The position numbers and the translations under genes are program-made. The notes below the pieces were generated by a model that was given only the letters and a program-made list of their open reading frames with translations, was not told the DNA's origin and searched no databases. 64,000 nucleotides of DNA from Bemisia tabaci (lineage: Eukaryota > Arthropoda > Insecta > Hemiptera > Aleyrodidae): NCBI RefSeq assembly GCF_918797505.1, contig NC_092800.1, positions 7,068,001-7,132,000 on the forward strand, written 5' to 3'. This document shows positions 32,367-44,394 of the stretch, one piece after another (positions within the stretch are counted from its first letter, which is position 1; the number at the start of each line of letters is the position of its first letter).

Positions 32367-32600
32367 AAAAATGAGGGGCTTGGAGGACAAGGCGCGTAGG
32401 TGCAGTTTTTACTATTTCGTGAGATACGTGTTTGAAGTTTCGATATTACATAGAGCTCATGGCAGAAAGGAAGTTTAAACTCACTTTTTTGGATTTTCGG
32501 TAATTAAATTTGGTATTTGAACGCGAATTTTTCGCAGGATATGCATTAAAACTAGTTTTACTTGAAATGACCAGTAACGACCATTCGCTCTCGACTATTC
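32367..32600. mobile_element. Family T, partial copy
   Basis: ATGAGGGGCTTGGAGGACAA..GCAGTTTTTAC and AGATACGTGTTTGAAGTTTC match the right half of the element at 20435-20693 read in reverse complement. The other end is absent; family S begins at 32613. Confidence 0.7.
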
Positions 32601-32612
32601 TGACATCAAGGC

Positions 32613-32847
32613 CGCACAGTGGATCGAGACAATTAAAGAAGTCGGACATGACCTTTTTGAAGAAAACTGCAAATTTTGATGTTTTCCTCATCATATTTCA
32701 AATTTTAAGGGGTGCTTCTATCAGAAAATTTCACGTGGAAACAAATGGCGTGGCTTTTAAAATCTCAAAGTTTTGTATAAATGGAGTTATAAGCGTTTAA
32801 AGCTCCAAAAGTTTGTCTGACCTCTCCTGTTGACTCGTTCCACTGCG
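32613..32847. mobile_element. Family S short TIR element, copy 1
   Basis: CGCACAGTGGATCGAGACAA..AGTCGGACATGA at the left is inverted as TCTGACCTCTCC..TTGACTCGTTCCACTGCG at the right. The second copy at 57411-57650 is collinear throughout, so the ends are well defined. Non-coding. Confidence 0.85.
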
Positions 32848-33265
32848 CGCCGCGCCGATGCAACGAGTAAATCCCGGAGACTTGTCTAATTTCGTTCTCG
32901 ATGCTCTTTCGCCGGGTGTTATGCAAGCTCGTTTGCTTTGTCGACGAATTTTGTTTTGACTGAAGCGATGCAAGTTGGCGCTGTCAGCGCGCCTTTGGCT
33001 GCTGCTTCGTGAAGACACAAGAAGTTGGTCTACGGACGTTGGCCCCGCTGATAGACGGTAGTTTGATGTGATGTGATGCTTTCAGAACCCCTCCTTCTGA
33101 CAACAACACATCGGGTCTGCTCCATGATTGTTCTGCACGCTTGTAAACACTGAAATCTCCCCGCGGAGGATTTCGCAAGTTGTTGCTACACCATCGGAAA
33201 CTTCAGGCTCATCGTGAAGAAAATGTAGGAGACGAGGGGGTACGGCCCCGACAGATTCACGCCTC
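32848..33265. other. No gene seen
   Basis: Overlapping - strand frames (32797-33357) have no recognised features. Confidence 0.4.
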
Positions 33266-33545
33266 AGCGGGTCGATATTGAAATTGATAGACAAAGCTAT
33301 AGGACAATGAAAACAAAAGGATGGAGGGATCCTATTGGTGGAAGCGGGTGGTTGCAATGGAGAAAGGAAGTCGGCGATAGACTAACTAACGGCAACCGAC
33401 ATGAGACCCCTCAGTTAGTCCATCGTTTTTCCCACTTGAAATTAGTCCGTAAGGATCACCAGTTTCAACCAATGGGATCGCTTCATATACTCTCTATGTC
33501 TTTTTTGTCGACAGCTTTGTCTATCATTTTCAATAATCGCCCCGC
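33266..33545. mobile_element. Family D element, full copy 3
   Basis: The left arm (GCGGGTCGATATTGAAATTG then ATAGACAAAGCTATA) is inverted by the right arm (AGCTTTGTCTATCATTTTCA..CGCCCCGC). The interior is GGAGGGATCCTATTGGTGG..GGGTCTCATGTCGG-type sequence, also seen in copies 1 and 2. It is the reference for the interrupted copies. Confidence 0.85.
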
Positions 33546-33563
33546 AGGCGGTAAGCGTGTTTA

Positions 33564-33813
33564 CCATGTTAAGGAAGAACGTCGTATAAGCCATCGAGCG
33601 TTGCCAAATTCCTTTCGACAAATCACACATTTACAGAAAAATTTATGAATATTTTCCGTCTGGTTTTTCAGAGGATTTTGTTTGTAATTTGATCTGGAAA
33701 TTCTGGAAATTTCAAGGGAAAATACTCATAACTTCCTTCAAAAATAAATATTTTCATAGAGGAAATGTGGCAACATTTGAATTCTCATACAGCGTTTTTC
33801 CTTAGCACAACAG
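33564..33813. mobile_element. Family B foldback MITE, copy 7
   Basis: It runs from CCATGTTAAGGAAGAACGTC to GCGTTTTTCCTTAGCACAACAG. The flanks TTTA and TATA agree at 3 of 4 positions. It sits 18 bp right of the D element. Confidence 0.8.
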
Positions 33814-34909
33814 TATAGCAGCTAGCATTTATCTAAAGGCAGGACAAGAAGGAGCGTCATGGACTTTACATTACAAAAATAATCTGTCATCCCTATGAAG
33901 ATACAGGAATAAAAAAAAAAATAACTGAAATACCAGCAGAAATTGAAAATGTCACATTTCAATTTTTTCACTTCACGTATGAAATCGTTTCAAAAGTCTC
34001 AAGAAACACCCAAATCTGTGGAGCCCATTACTACTTTTTTTATTCTCCTTTTCTGTTCAAAAATTCAAGATGCCAACAATTTTACCCATATATCGTGTTC
34101 ATATTTTCCACGATAAAGACTTCGAAAGCAGGAAAATTTTCCGAATTGATGCGCAAAAACTTGTCTCATTGTCAATAAGGATATCATTTTCGCTTCACGG
34201 ATTCAATTAATTCGATAAAATGGGATTAAGAGCAAATTCCTTGGGCAAATCAAATCAGCAATTATCCTATGTTTTGTATGAGAAGCTGTCTCACACTAAT
34301 CATTTAATCTGAAACCACCTGTTCGGGGTATTACATATCTCCACTCTTACAACCAACATAACAAAAAAGCTCTCATTTTCTCGCGGTTGTTAGCGCAGCT
34401 TAAGTTCGCTTAATTAGAACATTTCTTGAGGAATTTCAAAGAGGGTGTCGGAATGCGCATTAAAATTTCTTACTACGCTCGCAAAAAATTCTTTCCATAT
34501 ATGTAGGAGACAAGTCGGCAAAGAAATGCAATTTCCCAGAATCTGATCCCGGATTTTGCTGGAAAATGAGAGTGAGAAGAAAAAAAAATGAGGAAAAAAG
34601 GAAACCTTTCTGCAAGCTCTTTTGAGCCTGAGGGTCGATTGATGGATAAGGATCGAATAATCTTGAGCGATAAAGCCCTAATTAAGCAATGATATTTATC
34701 GATTTCATATCGATTCAGATATCGAGGTGCAGGTTAATAGATAGCCGGTGACGCAGCTCCCGGCGAACAAAAAGGCCGCCAGTTAGTCTGACAACGTCAA
34801 AACTTTGGGGGAAAAAATCAACCGCGAAAAAAAATGAAACCGGCGAATGAATAAATCACGAGAGAACCAGTTCTCTGCTCCTCCCCCTACTCTCAATACG
34901 TATCTCCAT
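33814..34909. other. No gene seen
   Basis: AT-rich unique sequence without supported features. Confidence 0.45.
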
Positions 34910-35018
34910 TGGCGTAATGGCGTATCTTAATTTCCACGTAAGCCTTGTTTTACGTATAAAACCATGCTTTTTGGGGCTCAAGCGTAAATCGAGATATGCG
35001 TTTTCGTCAGAGGAGCAA
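34910..35018. repeat. Hairpin MITE, diverged relative of 15586-15720
   Basis: GGCGTATCTTAATTTCCACG and CGTAAATCGAGATATGCG form the arms. CATGCTTTTTGGGG in the loop matches the CATGCTTTCCAGGGG loop of the other copy. Confidence 0.7.
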
Positions 35019-35107
35019 CGAATGGAAGTGCGTATCGGATAATCAATATTCGCAAGGAATCACAATGATCGAGAGAGAAAGAGTGCTCGGGATAAAACGA
35101 CTTATGA

Positions 35108-35338
35108 TACATTCTGCACGACGTCAAAATTTCCTCTAGTAAATTACGAATTTCAATGAAAAATTTTTAATTGCTTCTCTGAAAATTGCGGAGAATTTTC
35201 TTCGCGATTTAATCTTATGTTTTCTGAAAATTTCCAGGACAAAACTTTATAAACCATTTCTCGAAATTGAAACATTTTGTTCGAAGTAATTTTACAACAT
35301 TTGTACACCTGATATGACGTTCCTCCTTAGCGAGGCGA
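35108..35338. mobile_element. Family B, eroded copy 8
   Basis: The right end GACGTTCCTCCTTAGCGAGGCG and the interior AATTTCCTCTAGTAAATTACG are recognisable. The left terminus is lost. Confidence 0.6.
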
Positions 35339-37065
35339 AATGAATGGGGGTGGTACCGGGAGGGGGGGGGGTGTTTATAAAAACAAAATTGACTTCGATT
35401 TGGAGCAAGTCCGTTGCGCAACCGCTGACCGAGTGACTGACTGCTCGACAAAGAAAGTGTACCTGAGGCGCACCTGTGCCACTTGTGCTGAGCACGCAGG
35501 GTCTCGATTGAACCCGCGCGTTTGGGACCGGCAAGTGCCAACTAATCCGGATTAGAATATCCGTTGCATAATCAAAAACTTTTTTTCGTTTTAACGAGGA
35601 TGGCATTTCGGTCAAATCATCGATCACCGAAACACGAGAAAAAAAAATGCTTCCAGTGACTGACCGCAGTCCAAAGTTAATGAATGTTATTAGAAACTGT
35701 GACGATCAATTTATTATATGCGGTATGTTTTTATCGTTGTCTAGGATTTGAATATTCTAAATTTAGCCGAGAATAATCTTGCATACTTACGAGCACTGCG
35801 CTTTTTGATCATTCATAATGAAAAAAAGGACCATGGTCCAAAAAAACTCAAAATTGATATTTTTTTAGCGGTGATCAAGAGGATAAAGTTGTCGGAACTT
35901 TCTTTGATAAAAAAGCCCCAAATTCAACATCGAAAGATGTAAGTCTTGATTTATTGTCTGATATGCGCCTCAGAAATATTGATAGAAACGTACTACTATT
36001 ATACTATTTCCGAAACTTTTTAATGTACTTGAATCATATCTTTAACAGCCCCTATGTATAACTTCATCACGTGCAGTTGCCAAAAGGCGTGTAAAAATGA
36101 CTAAATATTAATTTATATTGCTTGTCGTAAATTTAGTATATGCGACTGATTGAAAAAGTTTTATAAACATTGGCAAAAACCATTGAAATAAAATCAATTT
36201 CTTTTTTACATGTTAAGTGCATATAAGTGCGTGTACACCATAACAAGAATTACGTTACATAGCATTAATTTGTATCCGCTACCTATTAAATGTCCGATAG
36301 GTAAATTTTCGAAGATAAAACTCCAAAACAAGACCATTCCCAGGAGGGAAACTGACTCGGAATTCGCTCATATTTTAACATCAAAAATATATATCTCTCC
36401 ACAAAGATAGCTGAGCTCTTACAGGAGGAGATATTCTGAATAATAATTAATTAGACCCCTGATTTAATCCCAACCTGGAATGGTTGATCCCATCATAAAA
36501 TGTTATGAATTCGTCTGCCCGGCAAAGAAATTTTGAAAGTAGCTTTAAGCCCAGTGAAATTGCCGTCTAATGATCCAAATTTTTAAATCTCATGGAGCTT
36601 ACCTACAGACTTTCACTGATTGCAAGCTATAAAACAACGGACGGTCAGTGCTTATTTTTAGTTATGCTGCTCCAGAGTTATTACCGACCTAATGAAGCTT
36701 ATAAATACGTATGGACCAGAGGGACTCATAACTCCAGTCTCACTGCAGAATTTTGGCCATGACGGGATTAAGGCGGTGGGAGGGGAGTTGAGGGGGTCTC
36801 GTCCCGTCCTAAAGTCCAGCGTCGCGTCTAAGGCATGTCCAATGTCCACGGCGATTAAAGTGCTATAATCGAGACTAGTTTAGCAGCATAGCGTTACGCA
36901 CTACCTACCAAGCCTCTTATGGGAGCCTACGGCACTCTATTATGCAGTGTTGCCGATTTTCTAATGGATATCTTCATTCTCTGAAACTTAATTTTCGATT
37001 AGGGAACATGTTCGTCTTACTCCTGGAGCATCGCGAAACAAGGAGCAACTGCAAGAACTACCCAA
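35339..37065. other. 1.7 kb without a called gene
   Basis: Overlapping frames around 35215-35627 and others downstream have no family features or splice support. No repeats recognised. Confidence 0.4.
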
Positions 37066-37299
37066 CACTGGAAAAAAAAAAAAACCACATTGGATCTAGA
37101 GTCCAGACTCTTAAAAACGTCGACAAGAAAAAATACTCTTGATTCAATCGGATTTTTGCTTAAATCAAGAACCAAGCCTCTTAATTTGAGCGGATTTCCT
37201 TTTGATCCAAGCAAAAATCTGATTGAATCAAGAGTATTTTTTCTTGTCAATGTTTTCAAGAGTCTGGACTCTAGATCCAATGTGTTTTTTTTTCCAGTG
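37066..37299. mobile_element. Family A MITE, copy 4, AA/AA flank
   Basis: CACTGGAAAAAAAAAAAACC to TTTTTTTTTCCAGTG, full-length. The flanking dinucleotide is AA on both sides, consistent with a 2-bp duplication. Confidence 0.9.
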
Positions 37300-37357
37300 A
37301 AGGCTTCATTAAACTCAAATTTTTTTTAGAGGTTTCTGTGGTCTTCGGAGTTTCAGA

Positions 37358-37483
37358 TAAACGTATTTCTGCCAAACGGAACTATGTGCATTATGACGTG
37401 AACCTTTTTATGCATGTATCCTTATGGGTCTCGGGGCTCATGTCTTATTGCACATAGTTCCGTTGGGCGGGAATAAGTCCAGA
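37358..37483. repeat. Family N hairpin, longer variant
   Basis: CTGCCAAACGGAACTATGTGCA pairs with TGCACATAGTTCCGTTGGGCGG. The outer parts AGATAAACGTATT and AATAAGTCCAGATAAAC are only partly complementary. The loop is about 60 bases, longer than in the other copies. Confidence 0.7.
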
Positions 37484-37552
37484 TAAACCTACAACACCGC
37501 CCAAAAGATGGGCGCAGAGCTGGTTCACATTCCCAGTTGTAGAATCATAATA

Positions 37553-37807
37553 CGGCGGCGCTAAGGAAAAATGCCGCGAACGCCCTCAGGCGTCGCCAAA
37601 TTTCCTCCGATAAAATACGAATTTTCGAGGAAGGAAACTTTTGGATACTTTTCTTTAAGATTTTCAGACAATTGTGTATACAATTTAATTTAAAATATCT
37701 GAAAATTTCAACGAAAAATACGCGTAACATACATCGAAAATACATGTTTTATCCGAGAAAATTCGGCAAATTTTGAATGTTCATAGCGTTTTTCCTTAGC
37801 ACGGCGG
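37553..37807. mobile_element. Family B foldback MITE, copy 9, TSD AATA
   Basis: The ends are CGGCGGCGCTAAGGAAAAAT and TTTTTCCTTAGCACGGCGG. AATA is present at 37549-37552 and 37808-37811. Confidence 0.85.
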
Positions 37808-38748
37808 AATAGGTCATGCGCTCTTCTCCTTGGTTGGGCTAAAAAACTTAAACCGACATTATCACGATTTTTTACAGAGGTTGGCCGAGAAAATTAAAAT
37901 TATATGAAATTGATACGCCCTTTTCAGACGTATAAGACTCACTGACCCATGACCTTTATTCTTATCTTTTTTTCCTCCTTTTGACGAGTGGCTTAAGTTC
38001 TTTTTTATCTTGCTCGTATGCACTTTTGTGAGAAAAAAATAACTAGATCTAACTAAAGGATTGACATTAATCTCTACGGAAAAAGGGGAAAAGGGAGGTA
38101 AAAAGGAGAAAAAAAAGAAGAAAAAACTGGTCCATAGATCCGGGAGAGGTCCGAAATAAAACTGGACGAAAAACAAACAAATGTGTGGAAAAGGTTACGA
38201 AGTGTGCGCACGATGTTGGCAAAAAAAAAAATACAAATGAAAATAATTAAATAATATAAAAAGAAAAAAAAATCCAAGCCAGCAGAAACAAGAGTGGATC
38301 CGGTTGTGCGAATCCACAAATACGAACTAATCTCACTCGTGTCCGAAAAAAAAAATTCCGATCCTAAAATCACTAGATGATGTCTCCGCTTTGTTCTCAA
38401 CAGAAAATCTACTGCCACCGCGCATCGAAAAGGCATTGAAAATTCTCATCGCTCCCGAACCGTCTCATTTGCATCCGAAGGATTAATTTTTTCCGCCGCA
38501 CAGGAATTCCATGAATCACGTGTGGAGGGATTTTCTTTTTTAATTTCCCTCTCGTTCTGCAGGCCTTTACCAGACCATAACCTCCAAAAATGCGTTTGAC
38601 TGAGATTAAATGAGTCTGGTTAATTTATTGTCCTCTCTATTCATAATTATTTACGGAGACCGAGGCATTTAGGCACGTACCCGCGGGGAGGCATGCGCAT
38701 GAGTCATTACCGCGGCTGTGATTCAGGATCGTCGATGAGGGCGGGGGC
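37808..38748. other. No gene seen
   Basis: A-rich tracts near 38100-38350 generate Phe/Ser-rich frames on -. No real gene is supported. Confidence 0.45.
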
Positions 38749-38912
38749 CAGTGGCGTGGCGTGAATTGCGATATATCGATTGTTATGCCATTTAAACCTA
38801 TGAAAAAAGATCGATTATCAGGGTGTTCGCAGCCAACACCTTAGTAATCGATTCTTTACCATAGCTTCAAATGGCGAGATATCGATAATCGATTATTCAA
38901 GCCACGCCACTG
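38749..38912. mobile_element. Family C MITE, copy 5, 7/8 TSD
   Basis: The ends are CAGTGGCGTGGCGTGAATTG and CAAGCCACGCCACTG, in reverse orientation relative to copy 1. The flanks GCGGGGGC and GCGGGAGC agree at 7 of 8, an almost intact hAT-type duplication. Confidence 0.9.
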
Positions 38913-39780
38913 GCGGGAGCGGACCCGAGACGATGAGCCATTGATGGATGGAATACGAATGAATGGGCCCGGGTGGCTGGTCATTGGTCATGTCATCGAC
39001 ATTCCGAAAAAAACAACTCGCGGAATACCGTTTGGCGTCTTACAGTCTGATCCTCGGATTTTCTTTTTTTTTTTTTTTTGTTGTAATTTTGGCACTGCAC
39101 TTACGAGTGAGTAGTCATTCAGCAAAGGCGAGAAATATTTAACGTATCGTGCAGACTGAATTATGAATTCATCGTTCAAGAATCCATGAAAAAAACCCTC
39201 CTGAGGTTCTGCTTCACTTCTTCCTTCTAGAGTGCAATACTCTCCGCTAAAAATGAGCATAAGGAAGATGCTGCAAAAATGGAGACTGAGACTCAATATC
39301 ATTGCTAGATTAACTCTTTTAATCCTATCCATGATTCATTATTCAATTCTTCTCTCGCATGATTTCCTGCCCGTGCTATCACTGTTATCAATACAGGATG
39401 CTGACATTCCGGAGAGTAAGTTTCATCTGCATGGGCCATAAATTTTGAGTAATAAAGACAGCTCACTGGAATTCGAGAGGAAGGGCTAAAGGAGTGAATT
39501 TGAGATTGCGAAATCATTTACCATGGCAATTTTCTTGTTTTTCTTTTTTTTAACGAATTTTATTTAAAAATATCGTAACCGCTACAAAAACTGTATGCCT
39601 TGTATCTGGCGATAATTGAAGATATAAAAAGAACAAAACATATTTTTCCTTGAACGCTGTTAATCGAGTAAAGTCTACCCATTTTGTTAATAATAATATT
39701 GTATCCTCATAGATTCATAGAGGCAATGAATATGAATTTTTAATAAATTTATATCACATAACTTGATGAACACACACCGC
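38913..39780. other. No gene; T-run near 39062-39080
   Basis: No supported exon; a T homopolymer lies near 39062-39080. Confidence 0.45.
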
Positions 39781-40662
39781 CAGGGTCGGATTAAGGGGGT
39801 GGCCACATGGGCCGCGGCCCATGGCGGCAAATCTAGAGGGCGGCAAATTTTGCAATTTTTTTAAATGTAGGTATAAAAACATATCGGATTTAGAAAAAAG
39901 AATTACAAACGAGAAAAGGCGACAAAATCTCTCATTTCCTGAGAGTACAGTAATTTTTCATTTTGTCGTCTTTAAGTGATACAAGAGACAGCGCCTTTAA
40001 GTAGTCGAGTTAAGAGAGAAACCAAACACGCAATTTGGCCTGGAACGGCGCGGCGCAGAGAGCAATGATGACGAGGACTTGAGTTGAAAAGGAGAAGCCC
40101 TCTTCGCGGCGATCGGTATGTAACACAGATTAGCGCCTACAAGACTGCACGAATACTTCACACACTGCATCAAACACAGTGCGGTCATTGCGGTCAGCGT
40201 GAAACGGATAGCGCCTACAAGAATGCATGAATACTTAACGCATCGCGCCAAACACAGTGCGGTCAGCGTGAGCCGCATGGCGCCTACAAGACTGCGTGAA
40301 TACTTCACGCATTGCGCCAAACACGGTGCGGTCTGCGCGGCGCGGCGGTGGAAGTTAAAATCATTAAACCACATTCATGTTTGTTCTTTAATAATTTTTT
40401 TTTTTTGTTCATGTCTTATGAATGAAAGGCCTTGTTCACACAGAGATAGGTTTACGAAACTTAACTTTTGCTAGTAGTGTTGACAGGGCATTCCCAAAAC
40501 ATGTGTTTAACACGAGTAAACGCGTCTTATGCACCCCTCCCCGCTGGCACGTTCTTTTGATGGTTTTTATTGAAGTTTCAATACGAATGAGAAGGAGGCG
40601 GTAAAATACAGGCGGCCGCGGCCCATGGGCGGCAAGTAGGTAAATCCGGCCCTGCACACTGC
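39773..40662. mobile_element. hAT-type non-autonomous element (874 bp) with internal array
   Basis: The element is 39781-40654. The left end is CAGGGTCGGATTAAGGGGGT and the right end GTAGGTAAATCCGGCCCTG, so the termini are CAGGG(C/T)CGGATT. Both sub-ends carry GGGCCGCGGCCCATGG-like palindromes and a GGCGGCAA motif. The flanks CACACCGC (39773-39780) and CACACTGC (40655-40662) match at 7 of 8. The interior has a three-unit tandem array and no transposase frame. Confidence 0.9.
40133..40345 (+). repeat. Three-unit array inside the hAT element
   Basis: GCGCCTACAAG starts at 40133, 40211 and 40280 (spacing 78 and 69 bp). Each unit continues into GAATACTT.AC.CA..GC..CAAACAC.GTGCGGTC. The unit shares sequence with the palindrome at 1566-1657. 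Confidence 0.9.
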
Positions 40663-40868
40663 AAGAGACAATCCAAACGGAAATGTCACCTGTCACATCG
40701 TTAAATTTATGAGACAAACTTATTTTGGGTGATTTTCATTATGTCAAATTCTGAGTTAAAACTCTCAATCAAGACGCTCATTAACCCGTTAGTCGGCACA
40801 AGTCGATCGTAAAACCCGTTTCGTAATCCTGAGAGCATGCAGTACTCGATTTAAATCGACAGTTTTAG

Positions 40869-41101
40869 AGACGAAAGAACGTAACTATATTTCATCGCTG
40901 CAAAATGTCCTCTCGGAAATTGAACTCTAACCAGGAAACGGTTAGGCATTTCCAAGCTGAAAATGTCACTAATTTTTTTTTTTTATGACACGCAAAAATC
41001 AGCAAAATTTTAGACAGATTGTGCGCCGAATCAGTCTCCTGAAACAAATAGAATTGTTTCAGTTAATTTTGCAACCTTGAAATTAAGTTACGTTCTGGGA
41101 A
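40869..41101. mobile_element. Family Q foldback copy
   Basis: AGACGAAAGAACGTAACTAT..GCTGCAAAAT is inverted as ATTTTGCAACCTTG..TAAGTTACGTTCT at the right. The interior is AT-rich and non-coding. Confidence 0.7.
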
Positions 41102-41796
41102 ACAACACGATGTCGCTACGTAAGAAACAACGACAAAACATAAACTTGAAAATTAATTGGATGCAAGTATATCAATGAGGCATTCTAGGTGTATCGCCGA
41201 GGAATTAGACGAACGAGTTATAATGTTAGGAAGACTGCGATGTTTACGAGGCTCAAGACTCTCACTTTCACTTCCAAAATCGTTTCCGATGTTTGTCTTG
41301 TAATCGGCCCGGGCGGTCATCGAGTGTCGGTCCAACTTTGGTATTGACGCGGCATAGCTTGTCCGTTCGCACCTTGGTTGGGAAAACTGAGAATTCCGGT
41401 CCTCGGGTGACGCAATATCACCGCGCCAGTTATGATGGCGTTTGCCGACTTCCTCTGCAGTCTGCCTACATCTCTATGTTCGTTTGTCAAGTAGCCGGTT
41501 TATTAGAACAACGCTTATGAGTTTTTTCCCTCGATGATTTGTCATTTGCGTTCGTTCATCCCGAATTTCGTAACTTGTGAGCTAATCGCTGAGGTAATCA
41601 GGTCGATCACTCATCTCCTGCTCTGATGAAATGTTTGAAAACTCGACAGGTATGAGAGAGGCATCGATTTTTAGATTAAAATATTAGACATATTCTAACA
41701 CGCACTTGAAATTTTTTTCCCCGAGTAGGGATGGCTATGCAGAAAAAAACTACTTCCAAATTGGAGTGGCAACGGATAAGAAAGTCCACTTACTGA
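41102..41796. other. No gene seen
   Basis: No supported exons or repeats. Confidence 0.45.
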
Positions 41797-42054
41797 CAGA
41801 GACGAGTTGGCATAGGGGGCCAGGGGACAGTGGCCCCCTGAACAGTAAACTACAGCAAAATGATTCTCCCAGGCCCCTTTGACAAAATTTATGGGCCCTA
41901 TTCGTCACTTCTCAAGAAATCTTGTAGAGCCTTTCAGGGTGTCTTTTAACCCTCTCCCCTCCATAGTCAGGAGGGAACCCCAATTTTTTTCTCAGAAGGC
42001 CCGCGCCCACCCAATTAAAAATTTGGAGCCAATCCGCCTCTCCTTCCTTACTGT
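41789..42054. mobile_element. Decayed hAT-like element
   Basis: The element is about 41797-42046. The left end CAGAGACGAGTTGGCATAGG and the right end CCAATCCGCCTCT are compatible with CAGAGGCGGATTGG-type hAT termini. GGCCCCC tracts are subterminal. The flanks CTTACTGA (41789-41796) and CTTACTGT (42047-42054) match at 7 of 8. The right terminus is offset by a few bases, so this is tentative. Confidence 0.5.
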
Positions 42055-43123
42055 AAGAGTAATTTTTTTTACTAAGAAAGGAATATTTTTTTCTGATTAA
42101 GTATTCTTAGTCGATAATGATGGGCAAAAAAGTAACTAATGCCTTCTCTTTTGGGTTGTTTTTTTTTGCTATGAGAATCTCCTAGATACATTACCGATTA
42201 CTGAGGAACAGACTTTTTTTGAATCTCCATCGGAAACAGATCCTAGAGTGCACCGAAATTTTTAAAGGTAAAAATACCCGTAAAAACTATTGAAAGCTAT
42301 GTCTAAAATAGTTCCATCCACTGTGAAACTGTCAAAGTACTCAGCACACCGCATCATGGCATGCTTAGTTCCGTTTCGAAATATGTCTGGCTTATGACGT
42401 CAAAACGCTGCGTAATGAGAATTTTTTTTTAGTCTCAAAGAATTTTCGTTAATTTTGGATCATGGTACATTACGCACATCCAACTGAGTTCGAATAATTT
42501 TGCACCCAGTATACAGAGTACCCACTAGCGTAAGTATGAAATGTGAAATTAAAAATTGTTTCAACGCGACGATGAACTTAACCGTCTCTATTTCATCAGC
42601 TAAAACTAAAATGACGGAAGACTTAAAGGGAAGTTCAAGGACCATGAATTAGCGGTCTGTGCAAATATGATACCTGGCTAATTTTTATGCACTGCACGGT
42701 CGTCCATTATTTTGGCGGTGCTTATTGCTAGCCGGTTCTTCGAATTAAGCATGTCTGCGTTTTGAAAAACTCAAAGAAGCCGACTTCATGTCTTTTCGCC
42801 CTTACTTCCGATGACGTCATCGATGATATTCAAGACCAAATCAATAATCAATTTCATATTTTGAATTTTTTTTTTGGGGGGGGGGAGGTGCCAGTGCGGC
42901 AGAGAGAAGAACTGTATTTATATTGCTTTGTTAAACAGAAATTTTCCTTAAAACAGCTCATGTTCTTCAGAGTAACGTGTAACGTTCAACGCTTGAGGCG
43001 GTCAGAGGGCGAACCCCTAGTTATATATATTTTAATTAAAGAAGAAAATTTTCAGCAATTTTAAGAAAAAACATCGATTAATTTTCGTTCAAAAATAAAA
43101 CTAGAACGGAGATCCACAATGTC

Positions 43124-43159
<36 letters not shown>

Positions 43160-43474
43160 TTCTCGACTTAATAAATCGGTTAAAATAAAAGAAAAATTAA
43201 ACAATCTGAAGAAAGTTGAATCTAAAAACCCCCTAGAAAAAGAAATTGTCATCCCTGGGAAATCTGCAACACCGAAATGCGAGGCCGTCTTTTAAAATTT
43301 CGCTATAGAAACACGGGCCTGCCACTAAAAAGGGCTTGTTAAAGGTTGATTGAGAAAACGGACCTGCAGACGCTAGTGTTACGTTACAGAAAAGCGATTC
43401 ATCGGTAGCGTTGGTATTGCTTGGATCCAATTTGATATATCGGAGAATCCCTATGCTGGCGTATATTTGGACCG
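42055..43474. other. No gene; A32 tract at 43126-43157
   Basis: A pure A run of 32 residues lies at 43126-43157. It could be the tail of a retroposed copy, but no source gene or SINE body is recognised upstream. G-run at 42877-42885. Confidence 0.45.
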
Positions 43475-43600
43475 CAATTGCAATAAGGAATTACTATTTC
43501 TAGCTCATCCATGAAAGATCGTATCTGCATAGGGAAGCTAATTCCACATATGTCGTTTCTAATATGAGTCAGCAATAGTGACTTTTCATTGCAAAATGTA
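43475..43600. repeat. Family O hairpin, copy 1
   Basis: TTGCAATAAGGAATTACTAT..TTCTAGCTCATCC pairs with ATGAGTCAGCAATAGTGACT..TTTCATTGCAA, around CTGCATAGGGAAGC. Confidence 0.7.
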
Positions 43601-44126
43601 GTCCATTTAAATCTCTGAATTTTCGGCAAAATCGATAGCCCAATTTAAAACTTGGCAACGATGCGTCGGAACGTGGGCTAATGGCAATATCGCTGGGAGT
43701 ATGACTCGTGCAAATGTTAATATGAGTTCACGAGCTTAAAATTCTCTAAAATTCTCGGAGCTACGAGGTTTTTTTATGCACGGAGGGATGACTTGCTAAT
43801 CGAGTAAAAATAGACGAGTCAACCCGCGACGCAACTATAAACAATCGACGCGGATTGGATGACGAACACGTGCGGGTCGCCACCCACCGCACATGTCTGA
43901 TCCCTCGGACTCAGATCTGTCGCCGGGAAAATCTGAGTGCTTAAATGGCAGAAAAGGGGGAGCTGAAACTACCTCCTGCATCTGACCGGTATTTATGATT
44001 TATTATCATTAAATTCTATGCGAGAAAAACACTAAAAAAAATCAACGGTATTAAAATTAATAACTATCATACGGATATATGATAAAATTTAATCGCTTTG
44101 GATACGTTAGATTAATAGATCGCTTT
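43601..44126. other. No gene seen
   Basis: No supported exon. CpG content is mildly raised near 43820-43900. Confidence 0.4.
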
Positions 44127-44381
44127 CAATTGAATCGGAACGTACAAAAACCGCTAATGTCCATTTTTCCAGTCTTAAGTTTTTTTGAGTTCGTAATACT
44201 TTTCGGTGTTATTTGCAACCAAAGTGGCGGTAAAACTCGTCTCCGAGTTTCCTTAATCCTAAAATGAGTCCTTTCATCACTTTCATGGTTGTATCAACTC
44301 TTTAAAAGTATTATAAACTCAAAAAAACTCAAGACTGGAAAAATGGACATCAGCGGGTTTCGAAACGTTTCAATTCAATTG
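44127..44381. mobile_element. Foldback element with ~75-bp arms
   Basis: CAATTGAATCGGAACGTAC, ACCGCTAATGTCCATTTTTC, CAGTCTTAAGTTTTTTTGAG and GTATTATAA-type segments of the left arm are all inverted in order in the right arm. The element ends TTCAATTCAATTG. About 100 bases form the loop. Confidence 0.9.
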
Positions 44382-44394
44382 AACTCTTGCATGT

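Noticed and set aside
43126..43157. A32 tract as evidence of a processed retrogene or SINE
   Set aside because: No recognisable body or target duplication upstream; a homopolymer alone is not enough.
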